This document shows positions 11,901 to 25,381 of a DNA stretch of 64,000 nt, in pieces (the first letter of the stretch is position 1; the number at the start of each line of letters is the position of its first letter). The notes beneath the pieces were generated by a model. That model was not told where the DNA came from and did not search any database. It worked only from the letters and a program-made list of their open reading frames with translations. Origin of the DNA: Wuchereria bancrofti (taxonomy: Eukaryota; Nematoda; Chromadorea; Rhabditida; Onchocercidae); NCBI GenBank assembly GCA_005281725.1, contig SSBO01000012.1, forward strand, positions 4,249,021 to 4,313,020, in the 5' to 3' direction. The position numbers were made by a program, and so were the translations under genes.

Positions 11901-14112
11901 TCAAATGTTACACCTCATTTTCCCGAATTATTTTGGTTTTTTTTTCACAAAAAGTCAAATAATGTGCTTGTAGGTGGCTTATGAATCAATCACTAGTTTA
12001 AAGAGAGGAATGGTATTATAGCATTTTGATTTTTTGAAAATTGGTTTTCAATAAAGATAAAGCTGAAAGGATGTTCCAGTAAGACGAAAGGAATTAATTT
12101 ACTATACAACACCAAAATATTTTTTAAATTTTATGATCAAGAAAGAATTTGATCCCATAATTTCCATTGTATGAAAATACCATGAAAGTCAATTCAGAGG
12201 TTTTTGTTGGAAATAAAAAAAAAAACGATTTGTCATCGCTGCCCATTGAAGTGATCCTCGCATTTCCACTGTTATTGTTTAATAAAAGTAGCTTTTTTTT
12301 CTGGGATATTTCTAGCATTATTACATTGGGAAAATTAGTATTGTACTGGGAAAATTTTATTCTGCTTCTGTCTTTTGTTACACTTTATCGGAGGTAGCAT
12401 TATATCGCTATCACCACCAGAAATATTAAATGCCAAAAAAATAAAAAGAAAAAATTTGTCCACTTTCAAATTCCGTAAACCGAAATTACATGAAAAAATA
12501 AGTGATAAAATATTGCTACTATCATTTAATTTCTTCCTCATGTGAGATGCTCTAACACAGGATTCAGGTCAACCATATTCAGACATATAGGTAACCACAA
12601 TTCCAAAAAAAATTTTTTTTAGTAGAACTGTCGTGATCATAAACATATTCTGAAAGATGCATTATAACAGAATTCAATTTCTTGCAACAGAGTATCCGGT
12701 GAATTTTTCAGAGTGACGGAATGGATGACAAATGTCTTTTCCGTGAACAACTAACGTCCTCTGGATATACAATGTTTCAATCCGCATGGAAACAAAATTT
12801 ATTTCTTGGGTTTAACAGGTTTTCCTTCAAATCATTTTCCTTAAATTAAATTGAGAAACAATATTATAATACTTTGACGAGAAAATACATGAAAGAAGGT
12901 GGTAATTCGGTTCGTGAAAAAACTTTAATTTGAGTTCAATGATTTCCATTGCGATAATTTCATAACGGATTGGATAGAGAGGTGGGGTAAATACTAAGGA
13001 AGAAAGGAGACCACAAATTGTGTTTTACAACAGTGGAAGAAAACAAAAATTTGGGCCATTTTTAGAAATGACGGAATGCGGCAAAACTTCTAAAAAGTGA
13101 TAACAACAACAATAACAGACATATCAACAATAACAAGACCCTTTTGTTTTTGGAAAATTTTGGCACAAAAAAAAGAGCCATATTTACTGGACTTTGTTCA
13201 TTAAGGGTACATTATATTATATTGTAAGAGAAAGCTTCTTTTTACCTGAGAAAAATAAGCGATTAGAAATAAATGATATCTGACTTACAATTTCCCACGA
13301 TTTGCTTTGAGAGTTGAAGTGCGGTTGTCTTTGAAATGTTGAGGAGGAATATATGTCAAAACTGAGAACTTTAATTTTAAAATACGACGTGACACATGGT
13401 AGTGGTAGATGATCAATCTGATGGAAACATGTATTCAGTGTTCAAAATTTCAATCAATCAGTTAAAACTTTTACGTTCTAAACTATTGCCAAACTTCGTC
13501 GCACTCCTCATTTTAAGGGGAAGAAGAGGAAATAAATGCATACCTTTGTCTGAATGCAATATTAGCTCATTGAAAACGCACCTTAAATCTCTGCTCTCTT
13601 TCAATTAGGAACAAAAATAATTCAATTTAAAAGAAAAATAAGCAGAAATTTAAGAAACTGTTAATCCTATTACTGAAAAACATACTAACAAAATTTGAAC
13701 AAAACTGCAGTCAAATTTGGTGTCACTTAATGCTTGCTGATGTACAAACGATTCCGTATCTTGGAATAATGAAATTTGCGTGGATAGTTTTCCCCACATG
13801 CAAATCTAGATTTCGCCCTGCCCATTTCTTCTTTTAAATAATCACCATTCTACTAGAATTTTACATAATTCTTCACAGCAATATTACCTTTTCAGAAAAG
13901 GGAAGTTTCAAGATCCATCACAAATCAACACAAAAAGGCGGTGTTTTTTATTTATCAAATTGTTGCGTGAAGTAAAATCAACACGGTTAACGTCCTGTTC
14001 AAAATCAGAAAAGGATGATCAAACAGAATTGGATCTCGAGTCAAAACGACAGCGCTATTTATACGATGTTGTTCGAGAATCGTTACTAAATCGAATTCGA
14101 GCTACAGCATAG
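8965..14112 (+). CDS. egl-17: EGL-17/FGF8-like fibroblast growth factor
   Basis: Secreted fibroblast growth factor that should signal through an EGL-15-type FGF receptor. Five exons, 8965-9035, 11327-11469, 11609-11712, 12712-12818 and 13896-14112, give 213 residues, close to C. elegans EGL-17. The start at 8965 has an in-frame stop just upstream (8959-8961); the ATG at 8958 is out of phase with exon 2. Residues 1-40 hold a hydrophobic stretch (YFYCLLLNLVRLL) fitting a signal peptide. The beta-trefoil core begins near residue 44 (WQLYSR, as in FGF8/17/18), continues with GHIRIENALTGKFICFN, and carries the family signature around Cys114 (CLFREQLTSSGY, matching C-x-[FLM]-x-E-x6-Y). The C-terminal exon has GFNRKGKF followed by a basic tail. 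The donor at 11470 (GTTTAAG) is chosen by phase and is the weakest junction. Intron 1 is 2.3 kb and may hold enhancers. It is convergent with the TWK gene. Confidence 0.9.
9631..9853. repeat. Pair of ~40-bp direct repeats in egl-17 intron 1
   Basis: Two copies of a segment beginning atgttttctaattttcaaat occur at about 9631-9672 and 9813-9853, roughly 182 bases apart, differing at only a few positions. They lie inside the first intron of the FGF gene. A duplicated regulatory element or a local duplication are both possible; no known motif is recognised. Confidence 0.65.
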
Positions 14113-16574
14113 CATACTTATACAATAGCATCATCCTTCTTTTTGTTGGTAATAATTTGAACACGTTTGACGCTTTCTTGGTCTATAGATTTATTAACGT
14201 GTGTAGTGTTGCTTTTCATTAGTATTTTCTAAAACTAAGAATAGAAATTTTGACACGAGACTTTCAGAAATTATATTAATCTTCGTTTTCATAATCACTG
14301 CCTTAGACCCGAGTCGATCTAGAATGATAAACCAGCTATTCCTTCCGAATTCTTCAAATTCACATAATTTGTTTTAGTATGTTTATATTAGTATTTTAAA
14401 AGTAAGGGTTACCAGTGGTTTGAAATTTTAAAATTAATGACTGCTAATTCATCAGTTCAATACATCAGAATATTGTAAAAGTGAATAAATGCATAATTCT
14501 CAGAATAAGATACAAATTTTTTAATGGCTGAACTGTATTGAGCGAGAAAACCATTTTCTTAGCCATTGTGATAGGCCAAGCTGTAATAACTAAGGAAACA
14601 TTAAAGTTTTTTTTAGATAGGGTGAGAGTTAGATGAAGTATTCTGAGTTATTTTAACTTCGCTGGAAGCACAATCATTTCTGATTGCCTATTAAAATCGG
14701 ACGAAAACATTCTTTTTCAGAGGTCAGTTACATAATAACTTCCTGCACTGTACCAAAAAGGAATATGTTAATAACAAGAATGACTTTATTAGGTGGAAAA
14801 GGAGAGTGGGAAAAATCACAAATAATGCAAAGATATTTATCTTCCAACAATTGCAGAACATTGGTTTGGAAAATATTACGAAGATTTTAAAAGTAATATT
14901 TGTTACGATGGAAATTATAGTGCAGTCTCGAACATCTCCTATCTTTACGTGTTTATTAATAATAAAGATTATTAATTGAAAGGTCCTATTAAATTTTGAA
15001 TGTAATAAAGAAGTAATCTTTTAATATACAGATACTTCCACTCCAATTTTCTTCCAGATTATTTGATTCTCTTTCCTTAAGTTAATGCTGCTATCATGAA
15101 TGTGATAACATTGATGTGCTTAATGTTGCTCAATATAAACTCATGTGTACACTTCACCACTTCAATGTTATTTCCCACTTATATTTGACTGTCATTGATG
15201 CTTTAAACGATGTAAAATTTTCTCATTAATCCGGTCTTAAGAGAAATTAATTTAAGAGATTTCAATATCATTTCAAATAAAGAACACATTTATGTCGATA
15301 TCCTGTCTTTCCGCAACAAACAATGAATGAAGTGTTTCTTCATTCAAAAAACTTTCTCCTTCCTTTGCTATTGCAAATCCAAAAAGTTTTAAATTTTTCA
15401 AAAAAACCTTATTCCCATCGGGTACTTTTTCTAAACTCTCCGATCTTGATAAAGTGATGTGTAATTCGTTAAGAGAAAATTCAGTTTGATAAATGAAATA
15501 TAGCATTCACTCATGATTGTATTAAAATGAACTATTTTAATGTCAACAATTTGGTTATAACAGCTCCCTTATTACTCCTAAATTTGTTCCAAAAATGAAC
15601 TTGTTTCGTCCAGTTACATAAAATGGTTTCTTCTGATTCCCTCTGTCAACTAGAAATGGAAAACTTTAGCGATCTGGAAGATTTCAATCAGCCCATGCAC
15701 AATACATTAGTAAATTCAGCAAACATACTTCCCTTTAAGAAATTGAATCCTATCATTAAACTTCGAATGGAATTAGAGGGAAAGTTGCAGTCTTCCAAAA
15801 GTCTTTAGAAACTTTTTTATCGTGGTTAAAAATGTTTAAATTCATAAATGAAGTCATTTATATGATGTACCACCGTTATTTTGTGTTTGCCAGTACTATG
15901 TGAATCAATTTTTATTCTTATTGTATATATATATTTAGGAAATTGGGTGGAAAAGAAGGAAATAAAAGGTTCAGTTCTCTTAGTAATCATTTGTGAACAT
16001 TAACAAATCAGCAACAGTTAATAATTCCGCATAAAATTCAAGAAATTAAAAAATTTTAAATTTATTTCATCAACCACCATTAAATATATAGCAGACATGC
16101 AATTATTGTAGAGAAGATGAGAATAGAATGAACTTCTAATAGAAAAGTAGCGTGTTTTTTTTTTTTTCATTTTTATATTTTTTATATATAACACTTCATT
16201 TTTCCAAATCTTGATAATTCATTAAAATCTGGCTTCAGTCTCTCGAAGATGAAAAATTTTCAACTTCTTCCTAAATCACTTTCCTTGAAAATCAGGAAGG
16301 TGAATAATGTAAGGTCGAAATATTGATTTAAAATGCTGGAAAAATGGAGCATGAAGCAAAAGATAGTAATAGTATCAGTTTATTATGGATAAAGTTACAA
16401 AACTTAACATATTTGAGTTTCCAAATCAAGCAATACGCAAAACTAAACCTTTTCATTTTGGATAGTAATTTTGATGATTGCTACCAGTACTGCTGAAATA
16501 AAGTAAAATATCACAGAAGCTAGAAGCCACCAGAATTTACCCAATACTACGGGATTCGAAAATTTACAAATTAA
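14113..16574. other. Intergenic region between convergent egl-17 and TWK genes
   Basis: About 2.5 kb holding the 3' ends of two convergent genes. AATAAA occurs at 14484-14489 downstream of the FGF stop. Two short open frames stand out, 15623-15808 on plus (61 residues) and 15273-15506 on minus (77 residues, no ATG at its 5' limit). Neither resembles a family I know, and frames of this size are expected by chance at this base composition. No RNA gene seen. Confidence 0.55.
15623..15808 (+). CDS. Possible small ORF, unknown
   Basis: A 61-codon frame starting with ATG in an A-rich context (aaaATGg), with a TAG-type end, an AATAAA about 150 bases downstream and a possible splice acceptor (cgtccag) just upstream. 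The product would be soluble and acidic in its first third and basic at the end. No homology recognised. It could be a chance frame; listed only because start, acceptor and poly(A) signal fall in order. Confidence 0.15.
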   Translation: MVSSDSLCQLEMENFSDLEDFNQPMHNTLVNSANILPFKKLNPIIKLRMELEGKLQSSKSL

Positions 16575-19500
16575 CTATGTATCGGATTCGGTTTCTTCTT
16601 CCTCCTCAATTATCTTATTCTCCTCAACTTCATCTTTATTACACATCGAACGCCGAAGTATACCAAAATACTTGCTAAACAGCAATTCGAATCCCTGGAA
16701 ATGAAGCTTCTACTTCTTTAGTTGAAACAAGTTTGGAGTCTCAACTGTGTGGATTTATTACAACGGCAGTCAAAAAAATTTAGTGAGCAAAAGCCTAATA
16801 TTAATAAGAACAAAGTTAAAATTAGATTTTTTTCTAGGTTAGGCTGTCACTGGCAAGATTTTAAATTTAACTACAACTTTTCTTCCAATTCCAACTGAAA
16901 CTGAACAATGACTAATCAATAAAAGCAAGATTAGTAACTTCTGGACGAATGGAGAGCCAAATATTAATATTACCTGCAAAGCATGTTCGATCTGCCGATC
17001 GATCAGTACATAAGATACAGATATCAGACCAACACAGAACAGGGCGACAAGGATCAATGCGACAGGTGGTTCAGTACTGCAGCTTCCTACTGTTGACAAC
17101 ATTAGAAATACATGGAAGACGGTATCGATGAACGGCTAAAATGAATTAATTATGTTGATAAATTAAGTGTTGTATTTCGAAACGGATGCTGAAAAAATAA
17201 AACCACAATATGTGCAAAAAAGTGTGAATTCGCATTGTGAACTATGAATTTTTTGAAATGAATTTAATCCTCTCCTTTCACTCTACGGTCGTCCGACATG
17301 TCCCTAATTCCTTGAACAAAAGATGCGATATGGTCTTATTGAAACAAAGGAAAAAAAGATTGATGTTCAAAAGTAGAGAAAGAAATAGCATAAGTAAAAA
17401 TAGTTCTTGATAAAAATGAAACTATCAAAAAAATCATGTAAAAAACTTCAAATTTCAAAAGTAATTTTAAAAACTAGGAGAAAAAAGAAATCTGAGAAAA
17501 TAAGATTTTCAATCAAATTCGATGCTTAAGCTAAAGTTATTTTGCAAGTCAGATAACCTTGGAAAATTGCAGTAATGCTATGTTTTGCAAAATGATGAAT
17601 ACACTTAGCTTTTCATTTTGGAAGCATTAAATGTGGTATATACGTATTCCAACATAAGTTATATTTTTAGCGGCTAATTTCATTAGTCTTAAAAATGTAA
17701 GAAACAATTTCATTATTTATAAAATTCACAAAATTTAAATATACCGCATCATCGTTCGACTCCTCGAGGATGTCGGAAACAACCGCTGCTGCGAAAATAG
17801 CTACAAGTGCCGCGATAAGTATATGATTACCCGGTAATAGACCAGCGAACATTTTGGAGCATTGAGCAAGGTATAAAAGTGCCAGCGGTATGCCAATAAT
17901 AGCGTAATTCATAGCTGCTATTTTACCGATTGGCGAGAAATTTTCCTCATCTAAGAATCCTAAAGAAATCAAATTTTTTCTGATTTATAAATGAATTAAG
18001 TCTTCGTTTTTATAATCACCACCGAATGATGCAATTATTCAGAACAGAGTTTGATAGCAGTGCATGCCATGTGTCAAATTATTTCCGGCCTATCGAAAAA
18101 AGGTTAGGATGTTAGCGTCGGATCACTCTGACCAATCCAGTTACTGATCAAGATTTTAGTGATTCCTTTCCTCTACAAGAATAAAATATTGCATTTATGA
18201 ATATTCTGAGTTCCAAATTTCAGTAAAATCTCAAATGTCTAAATTTTTCAATTTTCAACTTGAGCCTTCTGAGTCTCAAAATTTCGGAGCATAATATGTT
18301 AAAGTTTTTGCTAGAAATAAAATCCTCTAGAAAGGTTCAACTAACTTCACAGACCTGAAATTGCTTGTTAAATAATTATTAACCTACCGATTGTAGTAAC
18401 CAGGGTAAAAGCATGTATAAATGCCTTATTGAATGATTTTGATGGTGAAGTAGCAACTCTTCGACATGAATTGAGCACAAACCGCTCGTAGATATCCAGT
18501 TTCTGATTTGCCATCAGGAACCATTCATGTTCTGACTGGGCCATGGTCTCTGCCCACAGCACATTTAACATTTCGCTTCGCTGCGCGTCCAACCGTGCCG
18601 CACTTTTCTCACATTTCTATAAGATTTCTACACCATAGCTTTCTTGACAATTCTTTCAACATTCCAAGAAAAGGGAAAAGGGAGACATTATTACAGAAAG
18701 TTTGACAGCTCTACGAGAATCAAGGAGAACCATTCTTACAGAATCAAACATAAGTTGACATGCTTATTGCTGAATATTGCGCCATAGAAAATGTCACTGA
18801 TCTTCCACAAAGCTGAGGAATTAGCAGTGAAGTAGTGCGAACCATTCAGGTTTAGCCTCTGCCTCCTATCTGATTTTCTAGATGTAGTGTGATTCAACCA
18901 TATTTCACACTACCTTGTTACGTCATCTCTCCTCAATGAAACATTCCGTTTCACAGAATATTAGGTATGAGAGCTTTCTAAAAATTATAATAGTACATGT
19001 CATTCATAAGTTGAGTATGTCTATCAATCAATTACTGCTGAAAAAGATGGCATTTGTGTAAAAGCTTATATTTACTGAGAAAATAAAGGTCTCTCAGGAT
19101 TATTTAAAAACATTTTGAATTTCCTCAACAGTTTTACAATGGTAACCGATTTTGATAAATTACGAAGCAATCTCCCTATGACTTCGATTTCGAATTTCAA
19201 GGATAAAATTCTGTGAGTTACATACAAGCCTTTAAATTAAAAAAATCCATAGAAGCAATACTATGTCATGTCACTTATTACTATACTATGTGTTTGGTGA
19301 AAATGCACTTCTAACGATGACGATATGTACTACGACGTCCGCACTCACAATTTCAGTTTTGCTAACATGTAAAACATACCTAGTTTTCACATCGAAGATT
19401 GAAAAAGTCTCTTCTCTTCAGACAGTACGTACGACAATTTGAACATGAATCCGGAAAGGTCTCAGAGGAACTCTTATCTTTCACCTTCCTCATATATGCC

Positions 19501-20116
19501 TAACTACCTTTGTCACAAAGTCAAGTCATTCCTCATCTATCATTACGCTTCCTCATTTATCAATTTAAAAATATTTGAGAAAATAGTTGTATTTCAACAC
19601 CAGCAAATTATTTGAGATAATGGAGTGCCGTCTGTACAATCTTGCATAAAGCGTAGCATATTATTAATTTTATCAATCATTTCATTGTAAATATATCGTA
19701 AACGCTAGTTCGAATATAAGAAAATATGAAGGAAATGTGATAAAAATGGAGGAGGAATCCAGAAGCACAGCAGGTTTTACTTCCATCTCTACCTCCTATG
19801 CAAAATTTATTGACAAGAAAAGTCATAATTTGTACAAACCGATGCAATTTCTAGCACATATTCTGCAGTAAAGTGTCGAAAGATATGTAACAAAACTCAT
19901 ATCGTGCTGTTATCTCGTGAAATGATGAATCACAAAATTTTAAAGGCTTACCAAGGTCTGTTGTCGTTTTGGTAAAGCCGAAAAGACAAAGGCACCAAAA
20001 ACTAGGTAAAGAAGGAGTATTAAACCAAAGAACAGGGTTCGTCGTAAAGCTAGTTCTACACGAGGCTCCACACCACACCCCATCAACCCTTGAATAATAT
20101 ACAACAACTGCCTCAT
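16575..20116 (-). CDS. TWK-type two-pore (K2P) channel with degenerate selectivity filters
   Basis: Five exons read on the minus strand: 20116-19952, 18616-18388, 17959-17745, 17135-16974 and 16694-16575; all phases close, 296 residues. Topology is K2P: TM1 (about 28-50, LFFGLILLLYLVFGAFVF), extracellular cap, pore loop 1 ending TTIG (129-132), TM2 (AAMNYAIIGIPLALLYLAQ), TM3 (ILIAALVAIFAAAVVSDIL), pore loop 2 (about 204-226) and TM4 (PVALILVALFCVGLISVSYVLI). The C-terminus is short and ends in a Glu-rich tail. K2P channels set resting potassium leak. Here the filter motif TIGYG is TIGFL in pore 1 and TVGSC in pore 2, in otherwise well aligned loops, so potassium selectivity or conduction is doubtful. 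The start Met at 20116 is the first in frame, with a stop a few codons upstream. It lies 628 bases downstream of EXOC1 on the same strand, so co-transcription is possible but unproven. Confidence 0.85.
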
Positions 20117-20744
20117 CCGAACAGTCGGCAAAAATCCACAACTTCAGTCTCAAGATAAATCAACACTCTAAACTTCTCGTATCCCTCCCACAAAATACAT
20201 ATACACATGCATACACACACAGCGCACATACACAATAGAATACCTCTCTCACCCTACTAATCTCCCTATGACGTCCCATACATAGTTCTACCCAGTAGAT
20301 CCAGGCAAAATTTCCCGGAGGTGTAGAATATATCTTCCGCAAAAACTAAACCTTCGGCTGATTGCCTCCAGTATATAGTAGAATAAAAGATACCCATATT
20401 CATAAATATAGTTAACAATGAAAAACACTAAAATTCATTATCAACTTTTGAAGTCTAACATTTCAGTACTAACAATGAAAAGTTTGCTTCCTTTCATTAA
20501 CCAATATTGAGCAATCAGAAAACAAGTTTGTATCAACGAACATTGATTACTGCATTTATTAAAACAATTTAGCTACATAAATGATTTACCTAGGTTCAAA
20601 TAGTGCAGTACAAAATTTTTAGAAGCATGAATACATGAGAAAAAATTCAGATCACAAATACACAAATGAAATTAACAGTTCTCTCTAGAAATCAAGCTGT
20701 AAAAAGCAATTTAGATTAATATCGCTTTTATTATTTCAATTTAT
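20117..20744 (-). other. Spacer between EXOC1 and the TWK gene
   Basis: A 628-bp same-strand gap. It contains a CA/CACA-rich microsatellite-like tract near 20197-20235 and no convincing exon. It must hold the EXOC1 3' UTR and either a TWK promoter or an intercistronic region. Confidence 0.5.
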
Positions 20745-23700
20745 TCAATGCCGCATAGCAAACTGGGAAAAATAACTGAGGACATCCTGGATAGATATTT
20801 CAAGATCGATTCGTGAATTTGGATAACACTGTCCCATCACTTCATTGTAATGCTTCAGTTGTTTAAGAAATTCATCCTGGGAATTTTGGGAATGAAATAT
20901 AACCAGAGAACAACATTTAAAGCACTAGTAAATTAGAGAGTTCTATTGAACTTTACCTCTGAAATAAACACTGGATGAAAGAATAAAAAGTGGAAACAAT
21001 GTGAATACTAACTTGCATATTTCTCCAAACAACTTGCAGCAATGGCGAATCATCAGTCAGATGTTTTTCTATCTTTTTGTATAACTGCTCCAGTCCTTTC
21101 TTTACTTCCTTTTCAGGATAAAGTGATATTACCTATACAGCACAGAACAGCTGATTATGAAAGGTTCAAACAAAACTGAGGATTACGGAGACTTTGAAAA
21201 AGGCACTTTAAGATCTTACAAAGAAAAAGCATCATAATGTACCTTTTTCAATTCTAAGCGACTAAATTGTTGGTGAAATGCCACTTCCTCCGGTTTGACT
21301 CCTTGTCGAATGATATTTTCTACTGATTCGAAAAAATGCTGAAAGAAAAGTACTCATCATAAATTTTAAATTCAAACGTAAAAAAAACTTATGAAGCCAA
21401 CCATCGTTTTCTCTGAATGACAACAGTTCATAAATGCTATCAAAATGCCTACCTTATTTCCAGAGTAAATTAAACTAACATGTATTTTCTCAAGTGGTCT
21501 TCCCATTAATTCCTTCACATAAACTTGTATATTATTTTGATATGCCTTTTTTGCTTCTTTTCTTTGCCAATCCAAACAATCGATTTTAAGTTCCGACAAA
21601 ATAGCTGCAAAGAAACTTGATCCTAACCAAAACTTCTTCCCTCAGTCAACTTTTAGAGCAGTATTATGTGCTAAAATTATATTGATAAAATAACAGAAAA
21701 ATTATGTTAATTGCAAAATCTAAATGTTTAAGCTTACAATACAAATGATGATAATTTTCAAATCGAACAACTGCAGCTGGTGATTTTGAAAATGGCGATA
21801 TAGCAGCACATTCGATCCCATCTTTCAAGGAAGTTATAAGCTGTATATACCACCGATCTAGGTCAGCACGACGCTCAGTTCCAACAAAGGCTGCTTCAGC
21901 TGTACGGGCCAGTTCCTATGAAAAAGGCACTGGTAAGGGGTCTTTAAAAACAACATAATTTACAAGATATTTCCAATAAAAAACATACCACAAATTGATA
22001 AACACTTTCCAGAATACCAATCCGTACTCGTTTTGAAAATTTGATTTCAGCAAGTTGGTAAGATTTACCATCCTACAAAGACACTAAGGCATTATATGCT
22101 GGTTTTAATTTTTACAGAAGTATTATACGTAAGCACTGCTCCAAAGATTCAGTATAACGAGAATTTTGAATAAACGGTAAATAATTTGAAACAATTACCA
22201 AATATGCATCCATTTGTCTTTTAACCAACACAACCAAACGACCAAAAACCATCACAGAAAAATAGGATGATGCATCTTGCAACGAAGGCGCTTTGTTCGA
22301 TAAAAATACAAACAACACAAATACGAATCTAATAAAAATTTGTTTGAAGTAAACAAAACTGAATCTGAGTGTTTTTACCTTTCGAAGTAAAAACAAAGAC
22401 CATGGCATCATGGAATTTTAAGCTTTGATTTGCTTTTTCCCTTCTTTTTAAAGCATAAATCTGAACAGCCCTCAAAAGACAGAAAATACATACGGCTGTT
22501 GCAACTGACAGCAGGACTTGATGAATTTATCAAAATGATCATGTAAAGACTCGAACAATGGAGACAAAATGGCACGTACCTGAATTACAAAAAAATGAGA
22601 AAAAAAAAAAACCGCCTTATCTCATCGCTGACAAAGAACTGATATATTTTTGATGAAAAAAACTCTAAATAATTTTCTCCATTGGGAAGAGCTAATTTAC
22701 CTGATCGGTGATTTGTTTTTCAACATTTTTGCCCATGATACCGCTATCCCCGCTTGATGTGGACTGGGTTTCTAATGCAACCAAAAGATCACCAGCCATA
22801 TGGAAAAATCTTGTACAAAACTTTTGTTCCGACTCAACTACTGGACCAACCTCACCCAAAACGACTTCAACCAACTAAAAAAGTGCATAACACTGAAAAA
22901 ACCATCATTTAAAATTACTTATCAAATTTCATGTCCAATTTAATACAATTAAACTGGTATATATCAAAAAACGTAGATTTAGTCAAGTAGTGCCATTCTC
23001 AGATCTTACTCTAGTCAGTTTCATCCTTACGGGAACCAAGCTTACTCTGATGACTTCCTTCGAGTCGACCTTACTTTCAGCATGTAAGGACTTTTCGGCT
23101 GTAGATTTCATTGTCTCAGAACCTCGAAAAGTAGTTCTGCGTTCGAAATCGACGATTTTGCTTAGTTCACCATTTACACCTTCAAAAAACCGCTCGAACT
23201 CCTTCTTGTATATCAACTTTGTATTTTGCACATACCTCTGAAAAAAAGATTTGGATATCATGTGTTGACTTCCCACCTATTTTTAAGATTACACCTACAT
23301 TGTTGAAAACTGAAAAATCAGGCTCCATCTAATTAAATAAAAAAGAAAAATGAGTATGTATTGCAGATAATATACCTGTATGAGTGTTTGATACACAGCT
23401 GGTCTAACTGATTTCAACCATCCCATCAAATCGGAAAATGGTCGAAGTGCATGGAATCTTTCAGACTGCTTTCGTACTGCAATTTCATGCCAATCTGATA
23501 CTTCTGTTAAGTCGTTCTGAAAACTGCAATGATGTTTTAAGCGTCAATGATGCTTTAATGAATCAAACAAAATGTATTATACGTACCAAATTTGAGAATA
23601 ATGCGGACATATGTGCTATCAATTTCTCGATGAAACAATCAGTTAAGTGATTTAACCGTTCAGTTCTTTCCTTATATGAAACCATTAAATGCACTGAAGG

Positions 23701-25381
23701 ATTAACTTTAGCTGCTGAATAAGCTTGCAAAGCACGAGCTGCAGCACAACATCGACTTATACTGCAATGCAAATTTAGTTCAGGAAGAAGCACAGAAAAC
23801 ACAAAATCTCAGGACCTCAACATCTCCACTCAAGACATGTCATCATGATGATTCCATAAACTCCTTACCTTATAGGATCGGATAAGTTCGCACTCTGTAA
23901 TGCACGGATATGATCATCACTAACAATATCTACAGTCGTCACCAATTCCGACAAAAAATCTTTCAAGATTCGAGTGTTTTTCCGTTCAACACATCCAAGG
24001 CTATCTTTTTCTTCGATTAATTCAACACTATCGCGTACATGCTGTTTAATTCAAAAGAAACGATTATTCAACTTCTCTCCTTCATCTTCAACTCACAGTC
24101 GTGTCTGTGAAGATGAACTTTAAATACTAAAATTCAAATAATAAATTTAAACTTATTTAAGAATTAAGCAATGATTCTGTAAGTCACAAACAGACACAAC
24201 ACTGTAAGCCCGAAAAAATCAGCTAGAAGTACTAACATAAAGTAACTGATCAAAGCTGTCAAGCTCTTTATCCAAGAAATCAACTTCTTCAAGGGCATCT
24301 TCAACAAGTCCAATAAGATCATTCACGGCAGTTTCACTATCCATAATAGACTGTATGTTAGCGCCATCCAAAAGCTGAAGCTGTGATGTAAGCACTGTGG
24401 CAAATTTATCCGCTTCACCGATCGTAAGATTGGCACGTGCAAGTAAGCGGCGAAAATCAACTTCTTCTTTGGCAGATATTGGCTGAAACAATACCTGATA
24501 AAAACTTCCAAAATCAATAAAACAATCATATCATGAAAGTGAAACCTGGACTATGCAAAAGGTTAAAGCAGCACATATTTTCTGCACCTACCTGATAATC
24601 AACTAATCCTTCATCGGTATCACCATCAACATGCTCTGCTACAACGGCTATGTGCGGTGTTTCGACAGGAATAGGAATGTTTACAAAATCTGGCTTCTGT
24701 ATCGGGAGATACTTATTAGCAAACTAAAACACGTTAACTATGCGCTTTTTAAATTCTATGAAAATTAAAAAAAAACATATGTGAATGCTAAAAAATAATT
24801 TGGAAGACCTTATACAGCTGCTTGATGAATGAATCCTTCTCTTCAGTTGTGGAAGCACAAAACCTGAACAAGCGATCGTCAACGACCAAATCAAACTCCG
24901 GTGTCAACTGCAATTGATAGAATGCTCTAGGTACCCTTGGAAAACTTACTTAGATAATGAGATTTAGTTCATTATCCCGCAAGAGCTACCAAAATGCAGT
25001 TAACCTTCCGCGGGTTGATGCCATCAACCGTCTTCACATCTCGAAGTGTAAACTGTCTTTTCTTTTTATAACAGCCTTCCTTTTCATTTCTGACAAAATA
25101 TAGACGCACGGCTATTGGTTGGTCCGTGGTCACTGCAACGATGGCATAATTTGAAATTGACAAAAAACAGTTCAAAACCAAATAATAAACAAGTAAAAAC
25201 TGAGCTGCTGCAATCTTCAAAAAAGAAATTCGACATAACTAATTAACAAACCAGCTAAGCAAAGAAATGTTGGCTTTCGACACTTTTTATTGTCGACGCG
25301 AACAATATTAGCTACCGCAACTAAACGTTCATCTGCTACTTGAAACACAGCTCGTTGAAGGTCGGAAATAATGGCACGCAT
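20745..25381 (-). CDS. sec-3: Exocyst complex component Sec3/EXOC1
   Basis: Sec3 subunit of the exocyst, which tethers post-Golgi vesicles to the plasma membrane. Eighteen exons: 25381-25252, 25132-25005, 24907-24809, 24723-24592, 24482-24237, 24041-23869, 23761-23587, 23516-23376, 23237-23010, 22874-22701, 22579-22494, 22328-22199, 22072-21989, 21915-21738, 21604-21453, 21338-21243, 21132-21013 and 20876-20745. They total 2604 nt, 867 residues, against 894 in human EXOC1. The start [18 protein letters not shown] aligns with human MTAIKHALQRDIF..DERL. Residues 1-120 are the N-terminal PH-like, phosphoinositide-binding domain ([20 protein letters not shown]). Residues 165-245 are a helical segment with [16 protein letters not shown] (human LQMLEGANIQTLLGSE). 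The rest is the helical exocyst rod. All junctions are GT..AG and phases agree. No truncation or frameshift seen. Confidence 0.95.

Noticed and set aside
19701..19725. GTTCGAAT-like string as a tRNA T-loop
   Set aside because: No acceptor stem, D-arm or anticodon arm can be drawn around it; similar strings elsewhere also fail.
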